NCBI RefSeq assembly: GCF_003351045.1
Contig: NZ_QQZY01000001.1
Coordinates: forward strand, 434,001 to 498,000
DNA from: Gaiella occulta
GTDB taxonomy: Bacteria; Actinomycetota; Thermoleophilia; Gaiellales; Gaiellaceae
DNA length: 64,000 nucleotides
Direction of reading: 5' to 3'
Below the pieces are notes generated by a model, which did not search any database, was not told where the DNA came from, and saw nothing but the letters and a program-made list of their open reading frames with translations. This document shows positions 29,757-37,226 of the stretch, one piece after another. Within the stretch, counting starts at the first letter, position 1. The number at the start of each line of letters is the position of its first letter. Made by a program: the position numbers and the translations under genes.

Positions 29757-30092
29757 TCAGCAGAGAACGCCGCACAGCATCGCGAGCCTGTCCTGTGCGA
29801 TCCGGTAGTAAGCCCAGTTGCCCCGCTGCTCGCGCTCGATCAGCCCTGCCTCACGAAGAACTCTCAGGTGGTGGCTGACCGTCGGCTGGCTCAGTCCGAG
29901 CGGTTCGGTCAGGTTGCATTGACACGCCTCGCCGCCCGGTTGCGCCTGGATGAGGCTGAGTAGCCGGAGGCGGGTCGGGTCGGCAATGACCTTGAGCGCA
30001 GCGGCGAGACGCTCGGCCTCGCCCGCGTCGATCACCTCTTGCAGGATGGGCGTACAAGAGGCGGCGACCTCGATCGTGGCGATCGTCTTCAC
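29757..30092 (-). CDS. arsR: ArsR-family metalloregulator
   Basis: A 111-residue winged helix: LAAALKVIADPTRLRLLSLI, then the metal-site segment EACQCNLTEPLGLSQPTVSH, HHLRVLREAGLIEREQRGNWAYYRI. The CxC just before the recognition helix is the As(III) site of ArsR-type sensors; a third thiolate may come from Cys13 (AASCTPIL) or the C-terminal CGVLC. Divergent from arsC with a 47-nt gap holding an inverted repeat, so it should repress both directions until arsenite binds. Confidence 0.92.
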   Translation of the reverse strand: MKTIATIEVAASCTPILQEVIDAGEAERLAAALKVIADPTRLRLLSLIQAQPGGEACQCNLTEPLGLSQPTVSHHLRVLREAGLIEREQRGNWAYYRIAQDRLAMLCGVLC

Positions 30093-30101
30093 CCATCCAT
30101 A

Positions 30102-30119
30102 TTGACAGACATCTATGTC
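30102..30119. promoter_or_regulatory. ars operator/promoter
   Basis: TTGACA (30102-30107) overlaps an inverted repeat GACAT-CT-ATGTC (30108-30119) in the arsR-arsC gap. The TTGACA followed by a CAT-n-ATG palindrome is the usual ArsR box layout in actinobacteria. TATAT occurs just before the arsC ATG, so a short-leader transcript is likely. Confidence 0.6.
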
Positions 30120-30139
30120 GGTGTGCAGACTCTATATCG

Positions 30140-30547
30140 ATGAGCGTCGATACTGCTCCCGAGGTTCTATTCGTCTGTATCCACAACGCGGGCCGCAGCC
30201 AAATGGCCGCCGGTCTCGTCAGGCTTCGATCCGGCGGTCGCGTCCACGTGCGCTCGGCGGGCAGCGCTCCCGCGAGTGAGATCAACCCCGCAGTCGTCGA
30301 GGCGATGGCTGAGGTTGGTGTTGATCTGAGCGAGGAGCGGCCGAAGGCGCTCACCGACCAGGCCGTACGCGCCTCCGACGTCGTGATCACGATGGGTTGC
30401 GGCGACGCCTGTCCGATCTTCCCTGGCAAGCGGTATGAGGACTGGGTCCTTGATGATCCCGCCGGTCAGAGCCTCGCTTCCGTCCGGGCCATCCGCGACG
30501 AAATCGACGCCCGCGTCCGACAGCTTGTGGCAGATCTCCTTGGCTAG
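30140..30547 (+). CDS. arsC: Arsenate reductase (low-molecular-weight phosphatase fold)
   Basis: Reduces arsenate to arsenite. A 135-residue protein with the P-loop VCIHNAGRSQMAA (C-x5-R-S, nucleophile Cys12), and a second Cys pair in ITMGCGDACPIF that fits resolving cysteines of the thioredoxin-coupled ArsC class, then EDWVLDDPAGQ with the general-acid Asp. The aquaporin frame overlaps its stop by 8 nt. Confidence 0.92.
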   Translation: MSVDTAPEVLFVCIHNAGRSQMAAGLVRLRSGGRVHVRSAGSAPASEINPAVVEAMAEVGVDLSEERPKALTDQAVRASDVVITMGCGDACPIFPGKRYEDWVLDDPAGQSLASVRAIRDEIDARVRQLVADLLG

Positions 30548-31232
30548 GCCGGGACTTGCACGCCGCGCGCTCACCGAGGCCGTCGCCACGTTTGTGCTCG
30601 TCTTCGCGGGCTGCGGCGCAGTCGTCGCCAACAGCGAGCGCGACCAGGCGCTCGGCACCGTCGGAATCGCCGCCGTCTTCGGTCTCGTCATCCTGGCGAT
30701 GATCTACGCCACCGGCCACCTCTCCGGCGCCCACATCAACCCGGCCGTGACGATCGCCTTCACCGCGACCCGCCACTTCCCACTCCGGGACGCCGCGGCC
30801 TACATTCCCGCTCAGCTGGCCGGAGCCGTCGCCGGTGCGGTCGTGCTTCGCTCGGTCTGGAACGGAACCCCGGCCGACCTCGGCGCGACCGTCCCGACCG
30901 TCGATGCGGGCGCAGGGCTCACCTACGAGCTCCTCCTCACGGCCGTTCTCATGTTCGTGATCGTCGCAGTCGCCACCGACACCCGCGCCGTCGGAGCCGC
31001 CGCCGCGATCGCCGTCGGAGCCACGGTAGGACTCGACGCGCTCTTCGGAGGCCCCGTCACCGGTGCCTCGATGAATCCCGCCCGCTCATTCGGCCCCGCT
31101 CTCGTCGCCGACCAGTGGCACGACTTCTGGATCTACGTCGTGGGGCCGACCACCGGCGCGCTCCTCGGAGCGCTCACCTACCAAGTCATCCGCAGCCGAG
31201 CCGAACCCGTACCCGGCCCGGAAGACACCTGA
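30540..31232 (+). CDS. MIP-family aquaporin/aquaglyceroporin in the arsenic operon
   Basis: A 230-residue channel protein with six membrane helices and both half-helix motifs: GAHINPAVT and GASMNPARS. The frame is open upstream into arsC; the TTG at 30540 (MARPGLARRALTEAV) matches the family N-terminus and gives an 8-nt overlap. No ArsB or Acr3 pump is present, so arsenite made by ArsC may leave passively through this channel, as described for AqpS of Sinorhizobium meliloti; by context it is an arsenite facilitator. Confidence 0.88.
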   Translation: MARPGLARRALTEAVATFVLVFAGCGAVVANSERDQALGTVGIAAVFGLVILAMIYATGHLSGAHINPAVTIAFTATRHFPLRDAAAYIPAQLAGAVAGAVVLRSVWNGTPADLGATVPTVDAGAGLTYELLLTAVLMFVIVAVATDTRAVGAAAAIAVGATVGLDALFGGPVTGASMNPARSFGPALVADQWHDFWIYVVGPTTGALLGALTYQVIRSRAEPVPGPEDT

Positions 31233-31243
31233 AAGGAGGCCAC

Positions 31244-31291
31244 ATGCAGCTCGATTGTTGCGACGAGTGCGGCGGCGACGACTGCTGCTAG
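31244..31291 (+). CDS. 15-residue Cys-rich peptide after the arsenic genes
   Basis: MQLDCCDECGGDDCC: five cysteines and five acidic residues in fifteen. AAAGGAGG at 31232-31239 is one of the strongest Shine-Dalgarno sequences in the window and is 4 nt before the ATG. The start is 12 nt after the aquaporin stop and a large nested hairpin follows 12 nt after the peptide stop, so it is the last cistron of the ars operon. Composition suggests thiolate binding of As(III) or another soft metal; this is inference. Confidence 0.6.
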   Translation: MQLDCCDECGGDDCC

Positions 31292-31302
31292 CCCACGCCC
31301 AC

Positions 31303-31348
31303 GACTGCGGGGGCCGACGCGGCAGGCCGCGTCCGGCACCCCGCAGTC
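31303..31348 (+). terminator. Nested hairpin ending the ars operon
   Basis: Outer stem GACTGCGGGG / CCCCGCAGTC (10 bp, perfect) enclosing an inner stem GACGCGGC-AG-GCCGCGTC (8 bp, perfect). It lies 12 nt after the Cys-rich peptide and before the 3' end of the convergent rep relic. Confidence 0.8.
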
Positions 31349-32235
31349 ACGGCCCGCGCGCTGGCCACGGCCCCGCGAGCAGCACGATCTGCGCAAGCTC
31401 TGAGCCGGACCAGGTCGGCGGACCGATCAGCCCCATCCGCACCGCCCACAGCTGCCTACACCGGCGAAGGTTCCGCATCGTGATCCCCGTTGGTCTCGTC
31501 AGTGAGGGGGAGACCCAGATCAAGGCATGCGGCAGGTGAGGATTCCGTACGTTCTCCTGAAGCGTTGCCTTCGTCCCCTTGCCGCGAACGAAGTAGTTCG
31601 AGAGGTACGCCGCCGCCCGATCCCCCGGCATGATCTGCATGCTCTTGCCCTCCTTCTCCCCGACGAACCCGAAGCCGTGACGGGGCGCGAGCCGCGCAAG
31701 ATGCCCGAGATAAGCACCGAGCGACCGCTACATCGTCCGGCGAGTACAGATGAAACACCGGGTGAACGTGACCAGGGCCGCGCGCCTGCGGCTCCCAGGC
31801 GCGAGTAGCCAACGGGAGACAGCGACCACGCTCCCGCTTGCACGCGTTCCGCGCGGCGTTGTGCAGGCGCTTCCACCGCTTCGAGACATCACGCGACCAC
31901 TGCGCCAGCGCATCGCCATCCACCCTGCACCCGACCCGAGCACCGTGCTTGTGTGGCCCCAGGTGCGCGCACTTCGCCTCGTCCCACGGAAGCTCGGTAG
32001 CGCCGGGAGGCGTAATGGCCGATAGCACCACTGGGACACCGGGAGCCTTCAACGCCTCGAATAGAACTCGCCGCCAATCGCGCGCCCAGACGACCCCGCA
32101 TATAGAGCACGTCCGCTTCTTGCACGACAGCCCCTGCCAGCCCCGCCGACAACGAATACGCTCGACCGCCGCGGTCGGCGGGATAGGATCAGCCCGGCTC
32201 AACGCCTGCACCACCAGGCCCACGCCGAGGAACAC
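31347..32235 (-). pseudogene. Replication initiator (RepSA-like, HUH type) with frameshift
   Basis: The first frame (32235 down to about 31720) reads GWQGLSCKKRTCSICGVVWA, LPWDEAKCAHLGPH, then GPGHVHPVFHLYSPDDVAV: a Cys-pair finger and an HUH-like HVHPVF motif, as in the rolling-circle initiators of actinomycete plasmids and AICEs. The homology then continues in another frame as AYLGHLARLAPRHGFGFVG and MPGDRAAAYLSNYFVRGKG to 31347. A single-base change near 31714-31722 would rejoin them. The gene is thus probably inactive. Confidence 0.7.
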
Positions 32236-32428
32236 CCGACGGCCCGCGTTGCGAACGCGGGTCGTCGTCTTCGTTGTCTAAGTCGGCTTCATCGTCGTCA
32301 GTCCCCGCGTACTCTCCGCGTGCATCAGCCTGTCCTCCACCGTCCTCCGGCGTCTCAACCCTGATCCACCGCATGGTTGAGTCGGCTCCGTCCGATGCCG
32401 GGTTTTCTGCGTCAGGGGGCATGGGCAT

Positions 32429-32860
32429 CGATGATCAATTCGCCAAGGAGATTGCGACCGATGTCTGGAACGACATCTACCTGAGGAGACCGGCTGGCAG
32501 CATCTATGTGAGCCCCGACTGCCGTGACGGCGGAGCCCTCGATCTCGTGCCGGGCAACACGTCCTGGCCGACCGGGTACTGAGGTTTTACTAGCTCAAGG
32601 AGAACAGTCGTTGCTCACGGCCACGGCGGACCGCGGCGGGCTGCGACGCAGGCGTGGACGGCGTAGTGGGCGCAGGCGTGGACGGCGGCCGTCCGCGTAC
32701 ACGAGCTGCCCGTCAGCACGCTTGTAGAGTGGCCGTCCATCGGGTGTGTTCTGTCCTGATGACGACGAGGTGGCGCATGGCGCGCTGAGCGGCGCCGGAG
32801 TGCAGCCGCCGTAACTCGGCGCGACCAGTTGGTCGTGCGCTCCGTCGGCGGCAGATTCGC
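32429..32860. other. Gene-poor stretch with a tandem repeat
   Basis: Between the rep relic and the gntR promoter I see no gene that I can support. The 17-nt unit CGCAGGCGTGGACGGCG occurs at 32647-32663 and again at 32671-32687, a 24-nt period. The segment could contain the element's replication origin or a remnant of older genes. Confidence 0.4.
32647..32687. repeat. Two tandem copies of a 17-nt unit, 24-nt period
   Basis: CGCAGGCGTGGACGGCG is repeated exactly with a 7-nt spacer. It could be an iteron-like site near the rep relic or simply slippage in GC-rich DNA. Confidence 0.55.
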
Positions 32861-32889
32861 TTGACAGGAAGGGGCAGAGGGAATAGAAG
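32861..32889 (+). promoter_or_regulatory. Promoter of the gntR catabolic operon
   Basis: TTGACA (32861-32866), 17-nt spacer, TAGAAG (32884-32889; four of six match TATAAT). Transcription would begin near 32896, inside or next to the palindrome at 32899-32914. Confidence 0.6.
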
Positions 32890-32898
32890 GTGTCAACT

Positions 32899-32914
32899 AG
32901 TCTTCTAGAACACT
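32899..32914. promoter_or_regulatory. Operator candidate for the GntR regulator
   Basis: AGTCTTCTAGAACACT is a 16-bp palindrome broken at one symmetric pair, centred on TTCTAGAA. It sits right at the expected transcription start, before gntR, and is AT-rich. HutC-subfamily regulators bind sites of this length. Autorepression is inferred. Confidence 0.6.
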
Positions 32915-32932
32915 CTAACTCGACCGGTGACC

Positions 32933-33706
32933 ATGGATACGTTCGAGCGCCGCACACCGCATTACCTCCTCATCTACCGCGAGGTGAAGGAGAAGATCGC
33001 GAGCGGAGAATTCGCCGCAGGCGAGCGGCTTCCGACCCAGCGGAAGCTCAGCGAGCAGTTCGGGGTCACGGTGATGACCGTCCGCCAGGCGCTCCAGCTC
33101 CTCGAGCAGGAGGAGCTCGTCCTCGTGCGCCACGGGCTTGGCACGTTCGTCGCGCCGACGCGGATCCGCTACGCGATGGGCAACTTGCGCAGCCTCGCCC
33201 AGGAGGTGACCGCACAGGGGCTCGAGCTGAGGACTCGTGTGCTCAGCCGGAAGCTCGTCCGTCCTCACCCGCGCGTCGCCGATCTCCTCCGCCTCGCCGG
33301 CGGAGAGCGTGTCTACGCGATCGAGCGCCTCCGCTTCGTCGGGCCCGAGCCGATCGTCTACCAGTACTCGCAGTTGCAGCCGTGGCTCGCGGACGCGCTC
33401 GACGGCGCCGATCTGAGCGACGTCTCGCTCTACGATCATCTCCACGAGCAGCTCGGGCTCGAGATCACCCGGGCACAGGAGTGGATTCGCGCAATCGACC
33501 TCTCCCCGCACGAGGCGGACCTGCTCCACGAGGAGTCAGGCACGGCAGCGCTCCTGAGCGAGAGGCTTACACTCTCGGTGGACGACGAGCCGATCCTCTT
33601 CGACCGCGCCTACCTGCCCGGCGACCGCGTCTCGCTCGCGACCGAGCGCCACGTCTCTGACGTCACCGTCGGCTACCAGGTGCGACTGAGCGAGGAGGTG
33701 GCATGA
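32933..33706 (+). CDS. GntR-family regulator, HutC subfamily (UTRA domain)
   Basis: A 257-residue protein; GTG 32927 is an alternative start. N-terminal winged helix: HYLLIYREVKEKIASGEFAA, LPTQRKLSEQFGVTVMTVRQ, RHGLGTFV. C-terminal UTRA ligand domain from about residue 90: RVLSRKLVRPHP, VYAIERLRFV and the closing FDRAYLPGD...SDVTVGYQVRL. First gene of a ten-gene operon for import and breakdown of an unknown compound, so its ligand is probably the substrate or an intermediate. Confidence 0.9.
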   Translation: MDTFERRTPHYLLIYREVKEKIASGEFAAGERLPTQRKLSEQFGVTVMTVRQALQLLEQEELVLVRHGLGTFVAPTRIRYAMGNLRSLAQEVTAQGLELRTRVLSRKLVRPHPRVADLLRLAGGERVYAIERLRFVGPEPIVYQYSQLQPWLADALDGADLSDVSLYDHLHEQLGLEITRAQEWIRAIDLSPHEADLLHEESGTAALLSERLTLSVDDEPILFDRAYLPGDRVSLATERHVSDVTVGYQVRLSEEVA

Positions 33707-33769
33707 GCTAGCTCCAGCGGTCTCTGCGTTCGTTCACGTCCCTGGCGTCCTACAGATCCGAGGTTCTCG

Positions 33770-34789
33770 ATGAAGCTGAGCAGCAAGCGCGTAGTGGTAA
33801 TCGCGGCGCTCGCCGTCGCGATCGCCGTGTCGTTCACCGCCGCGATGGTCTCCGGAGCGAAGGCGGGTCGCACCGCCGAGCGGACGTACACGGTCTGTAT
33901 CGACATCCCGTTCCATCCGATCTTCGACTACGTCATGGCGAAGAAGGACACGTACTTCGCCGGGAAGCCCTACAGGGTCAACTTCAAGGTGCTCGACGCG
34001 ACGACGCAGCTCCCGGCCTTCGGCGCCGGCCAGTGCAACGTCATCACGACGCCGCCTTCGTTCATCCCGCGCGTGACCGAGCGCTACCACATCCAGGTAG
34101 CGGAGTTCTTCCCGCTGGCCCGCTGGGTGATCGGGCCGCAGATCCTCGTCAAGGTGAACTCGCCCTACCGGACCCTCGCCGACCTCAAGGGCAAGAAGGT
34201 GGCTATCTCGCCGCTTGCGACCCGGTTCGGCTCCGAGGAGGCGGCGATCCTCGCCGCCACCGGGAAGAACATCCGCACGTACTTCAAGCTCAAGCAGACC
34301 GACGCGGCGGCGCAGGAGCTGACGCTCGGCCGTGCGGACGCCGCCTTCATCGAGGCGCCGACGACGTACCCGCTCCTCCAGACCAAGAAGTTCAAGGCGA
34401 TCTACAGCGTCCACGATGCGTTCCTGAAGGCGTTCGGGGATCCCGCCGTCGTCAACGGTGGTTACATCGCGCGGACGACGTTCATCAAGCAGGCGCCCAC
34501 GTCCCGGTTTGTCAAGGACCTGATCGCGGCGACGAGCGACGCCTGGAACCGGTACCAGCGCAACTCGAAGGAGGTGAACCAGGTCGCCTCCAAGGTCAGC
34601 GGGATTCCGGCGGCGCAGCTCGAGGTCGTCGGCGACGTGCTCTACCTGAAGAAGATGCCGGCCAATCTGCGCAAGATCTCGCAGCGTGATGTGAGGACGT
34701 GGGCGAAGCTCTTCCCGCTCCTCGAGCGGTCCGGCTTCATCAAGAAGGCGCCGGCGAACCCCGCGGCGCTCTTCGTCGTCACGAAGTAG
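33770..34789 (+). CDS. ABC transporter substrate-binding protein, NitT/TauT (SsuA/THI5-like) type
   Basis: A 339-residue exported protein: signal peptide to about residue 32 (VVVIAALAVAIAVSFTAAMV), then TVCIDIPFHPIFDYVMAKKD and domain motifs FGAGQCNVITTPPS, YRTLADLKGKKVAISPLATR, LTLGRADAAFIEAP, which fit the NMT1/THI5-like fold that binds taurine, sulfonates, nitrate or pyrimidine-type ligands. It lies with a matching permease and ATPase. The true ligand is unknown. Confidence 0.87.
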   Translation: MKLSSKRVVVIAALAVAIAVSFTAAMVSGAKAGRTAERTYTVCIDIPFHPIFDYVMAKKDTYFAGKPYRVNFKVLDATTQLPAFGAGQCNVITTPPSFIPRVTERYHIQVAEFFPLARWVIGPQILVKVNSPYRTLADLKGKKVAISPLATRFGSEEAAILAATGKNIRTYFKLKQTDAAAQELTLGRADAAFIEAPTTYPLLQTKKFKAIYSVHDAFLKAFGDPAVVNGGYIARTTFIKQAPTSRFVKDLIAATSDAWNRYQRNSKEVNQVASKVSGIPAAQLEVVGDVLYLKKMPANLRKISQRDVRTWAKLFPLLERSGFIKKAPANPAALFVVTK

Positions 34790-34805
34790 GAGGAGCGACC
34801 CGGCG

Positions 34806-35666
34806 ATGACCACGATCGACGACCCGCGTGTGGACACGGATGCCGCCGCGGGCGTCGCGCGCGCGGGCTCCGGCGGCGAGCAGGGCCGCCGGAGCCCGCG
34901 GGTCACGCCTCGGGTGCTCCTCCGCGGCCTGCTCTTCCTGCTCGCGCTCGCGGGCCTGTACATCGCGTGGCTGCTCGGCTCCCACCGCTTCGAGGCCTAC
35001 ATCCTTCCGGGCCCCGGGCCGGTGTGGGACTCCTTCACGAGCATGTGGAGTCGCGGCGTCTGGACGGAGCAGGTCGGGTCGACCCTCGGCCACATGTTCC
35101 TCGCCTACGGGATCACGATCGTGATCGGGCTCCCGCTCGGAATCCTGATCGGCCGCTTCTGGGTCGTCGAGGATCTGAGCCGCGCGCTCCTCATCTTCCT
35201 CCAGACCGTGCCGACGGTTGTCCTGATTGCGCTCGCCCTGATCTTCGTCGGCACGAGCGCGACCGGCGTGGTCTCCGTCACGGTCGCGAGCTGCCTCGCC
35301 TACTTCACCCTCAACGTGATCCAGGGCACGAAGTCAATCGACGGGGATCTGGTCGAGATGGCCCGCACTTACGGCGCGAGCGAGCTGACGATCATGCGCA
35401 CGATCATCCTGCCCTCCGTCGTGCCGTTCTTCCTCGCCGGCGGGCGGATCACGCTCGGCGTCGCCTGGCAGGTGACGCTGTTCGGCGAGTACCTGATGGG
35501 GACACCGGGCGTCGGCTTCCAGATCAACGCCGCGATCAAGCTGCTCGACACGGCCTCCGTCTACGCCTGGGGGCTCTCCATCGTGGCCCTGACGATCGGA
35601 TTCGAATACGGCGTCTTCCGCCCGGTCGAGGCATTCCTGACGCGGCACATGCGGAGGCGCGGATGA
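34806..35666 (+). CDS. ABC transporter permease, NitT/TauT type
   Basis: A 286-residue membrane protein with six hydrophobic segments. The EAA loop is EMARTYGASELTIMRTIILP (about residue 190). An N-terminal cytoplasmic stretch of about 35 residues is poorly ordered (AGSGGEQGRRSPR). AGGAGG overlaps the stop of the binding-protein gene before the ATG. It should form a homodimeric channel. Confidence 0.9.
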   Translation: MTTIDDPRVDTDAAAGVARAGSGGEQGRRSPRVTPRVLLRGLLFLLALAGLYIAWLLGSHRFEAYILPGPGPVWDSFTSMWSRGVWTEQVGSTLGHMFLAYGITIVIGLPLGILIGRFWVVEDLSRALLIFLQTVPTVVLIALALIFVGTSATGVVSVTVASCLAYFTLNVIQGTKSIDGDLVEMARTYGASELTIMRTIILPSVVPFFLAGGRITLGVAWQVTLFGEYLMGTPGVGFQINAAIKLLDTASVYAWGLSIVALTIGFEYGVFRPVEAFLTRHMRRRG

Positions 35667-36433
35667 CCGGCGACCGGCCGCTGCTCGAGATCGACGGCGT
35701 CCTCAAGCGGTTCGCGGGCGACACGGACCCCGTCCTCGACTCTGTCTCCCTCGCCGTCGCCAAGGGCGAACTCGTCGCGCTGATCGGCCCGTCCGGCTGC
35801 GGGAAATCGACCGTGCTGAACATGCTCGCCGGCCTTGTCGAGCCGACCGAGGGGCAGCTGAGGCTGAATGACGGGAAGGCCCGGATCTCCTACATCTTCC
35901 AGCGGCCGCGCCTGATCCCCTGGCGGAACGTCCTCCGCAACGTCGAGTTCAGCCTCGAGCAGACGCGCCTCTCCGCGTCCGAACGCCGCCGGGCCGCCGC
36001 GGAGGCGATCGCCCGCGTCAACCTCGAGGGTCACGAGCGCAAGTACCCGCACCAGCTCTCGGGCGGGATGCAGCAGCGCGTGGCGCTCGCGCGCGGGCTC
36101 GCAGTCGAGCCGAGCGTGCTCCTGCTCGACGAGCCGTTCGGCGCCCTCGACGCCCTGACGCGCTCCTACATGCAGGAGGAACTGCTCGGAATCGTCCGCG
36201 GGAGCGGGACGACGGCGCTCCTCGTGACCCACGACATCGACGAGGCGCTCCTCCTCGCGGATCGCGTCCTTGTCATGTCGTCGCGCCCGGGAAGGATCAA
36301 GCACGAGCTGCGCGTGCCGTTCGGGCCGGAGCGCTCGATGGACGCCTTGCTCCACAACCCCGAGTACGGCCGCATCCGCTCTGAGCTGAGACACCTCCTG
36401 CGGCCCGAGGTCTCCGAGGCTCTCGTTGGCTGA
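35663..36433 (+). CDS. ABC transporter ATP-binding protein, NitT/TauT type
   Basis: A 256-residue ATPase; the ATG overlaps the permease stop as ATGA. Walker [15 protein letters not shown]-loop [11 protein letters not shown], signature [15 protein letters not shown], Walker [14 protein letters not shown]-loop [15 protein letters not shown]. These are the SsuB/TauB-type hallmarks. It completes the importer. Confidence 0.94.
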   Translation: MTGDRPLLEIDGVLKRFAGDTDPVLDSVSLAVAKGELVALIGPSGCGKSTVLNMLAGLVEPTEGQLRLNDGKARISYIFQRPRLIPWRNVLRNVEFSLEQTRLSASERRRAAAEAIARVNLEGHERKYPHQLSGGMQQRVALARGLAVEPSVLLLDEPFGALDALTRSYMQEELLGIVRGSGTTALLVTHDIDEALLLADRVLVMSSRPGRIKHELRVPFGPERSMDALLHNPEYGRIRSELRHLLRPEVSEALVG

Positions 36434-37226
36434 TCCCACGCCGGCGCTCGAGCCCGTGGCACTTGCACCCGGCCGCCTTGCCGCCGCCTTCCGACCGGGC
36501 CGGCCTGCCCTCATCTGCTACCTGCCGATCGGGGACCCCGAAGGGGGCGAGGATCTCCCCGAGCTCTACGCCGAGTGCGGAGTCGACGTCCTCGAGATTG
36601 GCGTGCCCGGCGGAGATCCCTATCTCGACGGACCCACGATCAGGGATTCGTTCCGCAGGGCCCGCAACGCCGGGGTCAACCTCCGAAGGGCGAGCGAGCT
36701 CATCTCGGCGCACCGGGTCGAGCTTCCCCGGATCGGGATGATCTGGATGACGTACCCGCCCGATGATCCGACGGGCCTCGTGGACGCGGTGGCGGCGAGC
36801 GGCGTCGACGGATTCCTCACCCCGCACGCCGCCCGGACGTACCGGGGGCTCGGACGCCAGCTCGAGGAGCGGGGCGTCCACTTCATCCACTTCCTCGAGC
36901 ACGACCCGCGGCTCAAGGACGTGCACCTGGCGGTCGAGTCAAGCAGCGGCTACGTCATGCTCCAGGCCAATCCGGGGCCGACGGGGATCCACCCGCTCGT
37001 CCTGCCGGACAACAGCGTCGTGATCGAGATGCTCCGCCGGATCGGCTTGCGCACGCCCGTCGCGCTCGGCGTCGGGATCGGGACGCCGGAGCAGGCTCGT
37101 GCGGCGGTGGAGATGGGTGCGGACGGCGTGGTCGTCGGCTCGCTGACTGTTGAGATGATGTTGAGGGGGCGAACGGCGCTGCGCGAGCTCCTGTGCTCAC
37201 TCAGGGAGGCGATCGATGGGCGGTGA
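36426..37226 (+). CDS. Tryptophan synthase alpha-chain-like lyase (no TrpB partner)
   Basis: A 266-residue TIM-barrel protein of the TrpA family. TTG start, overlapping the ATPase stop by 8 nt. The two catalytic acids of TrpA are conserved: Glu in VDVLEIGVP and Asp in GDPYLDGPTI. Also IGMIWMTYPPDDPTG, GFLTPHA and GVGIGTPEQARAAVEMGADG with the phosphate-binding GSLTVEM. No trpB or other trp gene is near. TrpA cleaves indole-3-glycerol phosphate to indole and glyceraldehyde 3-phosphate; a stand-alone copy (as maize BX1) can release free indole. Next to a kinase and StyA oxygenases it may split a phosphorylated aromatic glycerol. Confidence 0.82.
   Translation: MADPTPALEPVALAPGRLAAAFRPGRPALICYLPIGDPEGGEDLPELYAECGVDVLEIGVPGGDPYLDGPTIRDSFRRARNAGVNLRRASELISAHRVELPRIGMIWMTYPPDDPTGLVDAVAASGVDGFLTPHAARTYRGLGRQLEERGVHFIHFLEHDPRLKDVHLAVESSSGYVMLQANPGPTGIHPLVLPDNSVVIEMLRRIGLRTPVALGVGIGTPEQARAAVEMGADGVVVGSLTVEMMLRGRTALRELLCSLREAIDGR

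Noticed and set aside
32189-32582. Small frames on both strands near the rep start (79 codons minus, 54 codons plus)
   Set aside because: No ribosome site or recognised family; they overlap the rep relic or each other and their composition is not protein-like.
36426-37226. Part of an ordinary tryptophan operon
   Set aside because: No trpB, trpC or trpD is near; the gene is embedded between a transporter and a kinase with overlaps on both sides.
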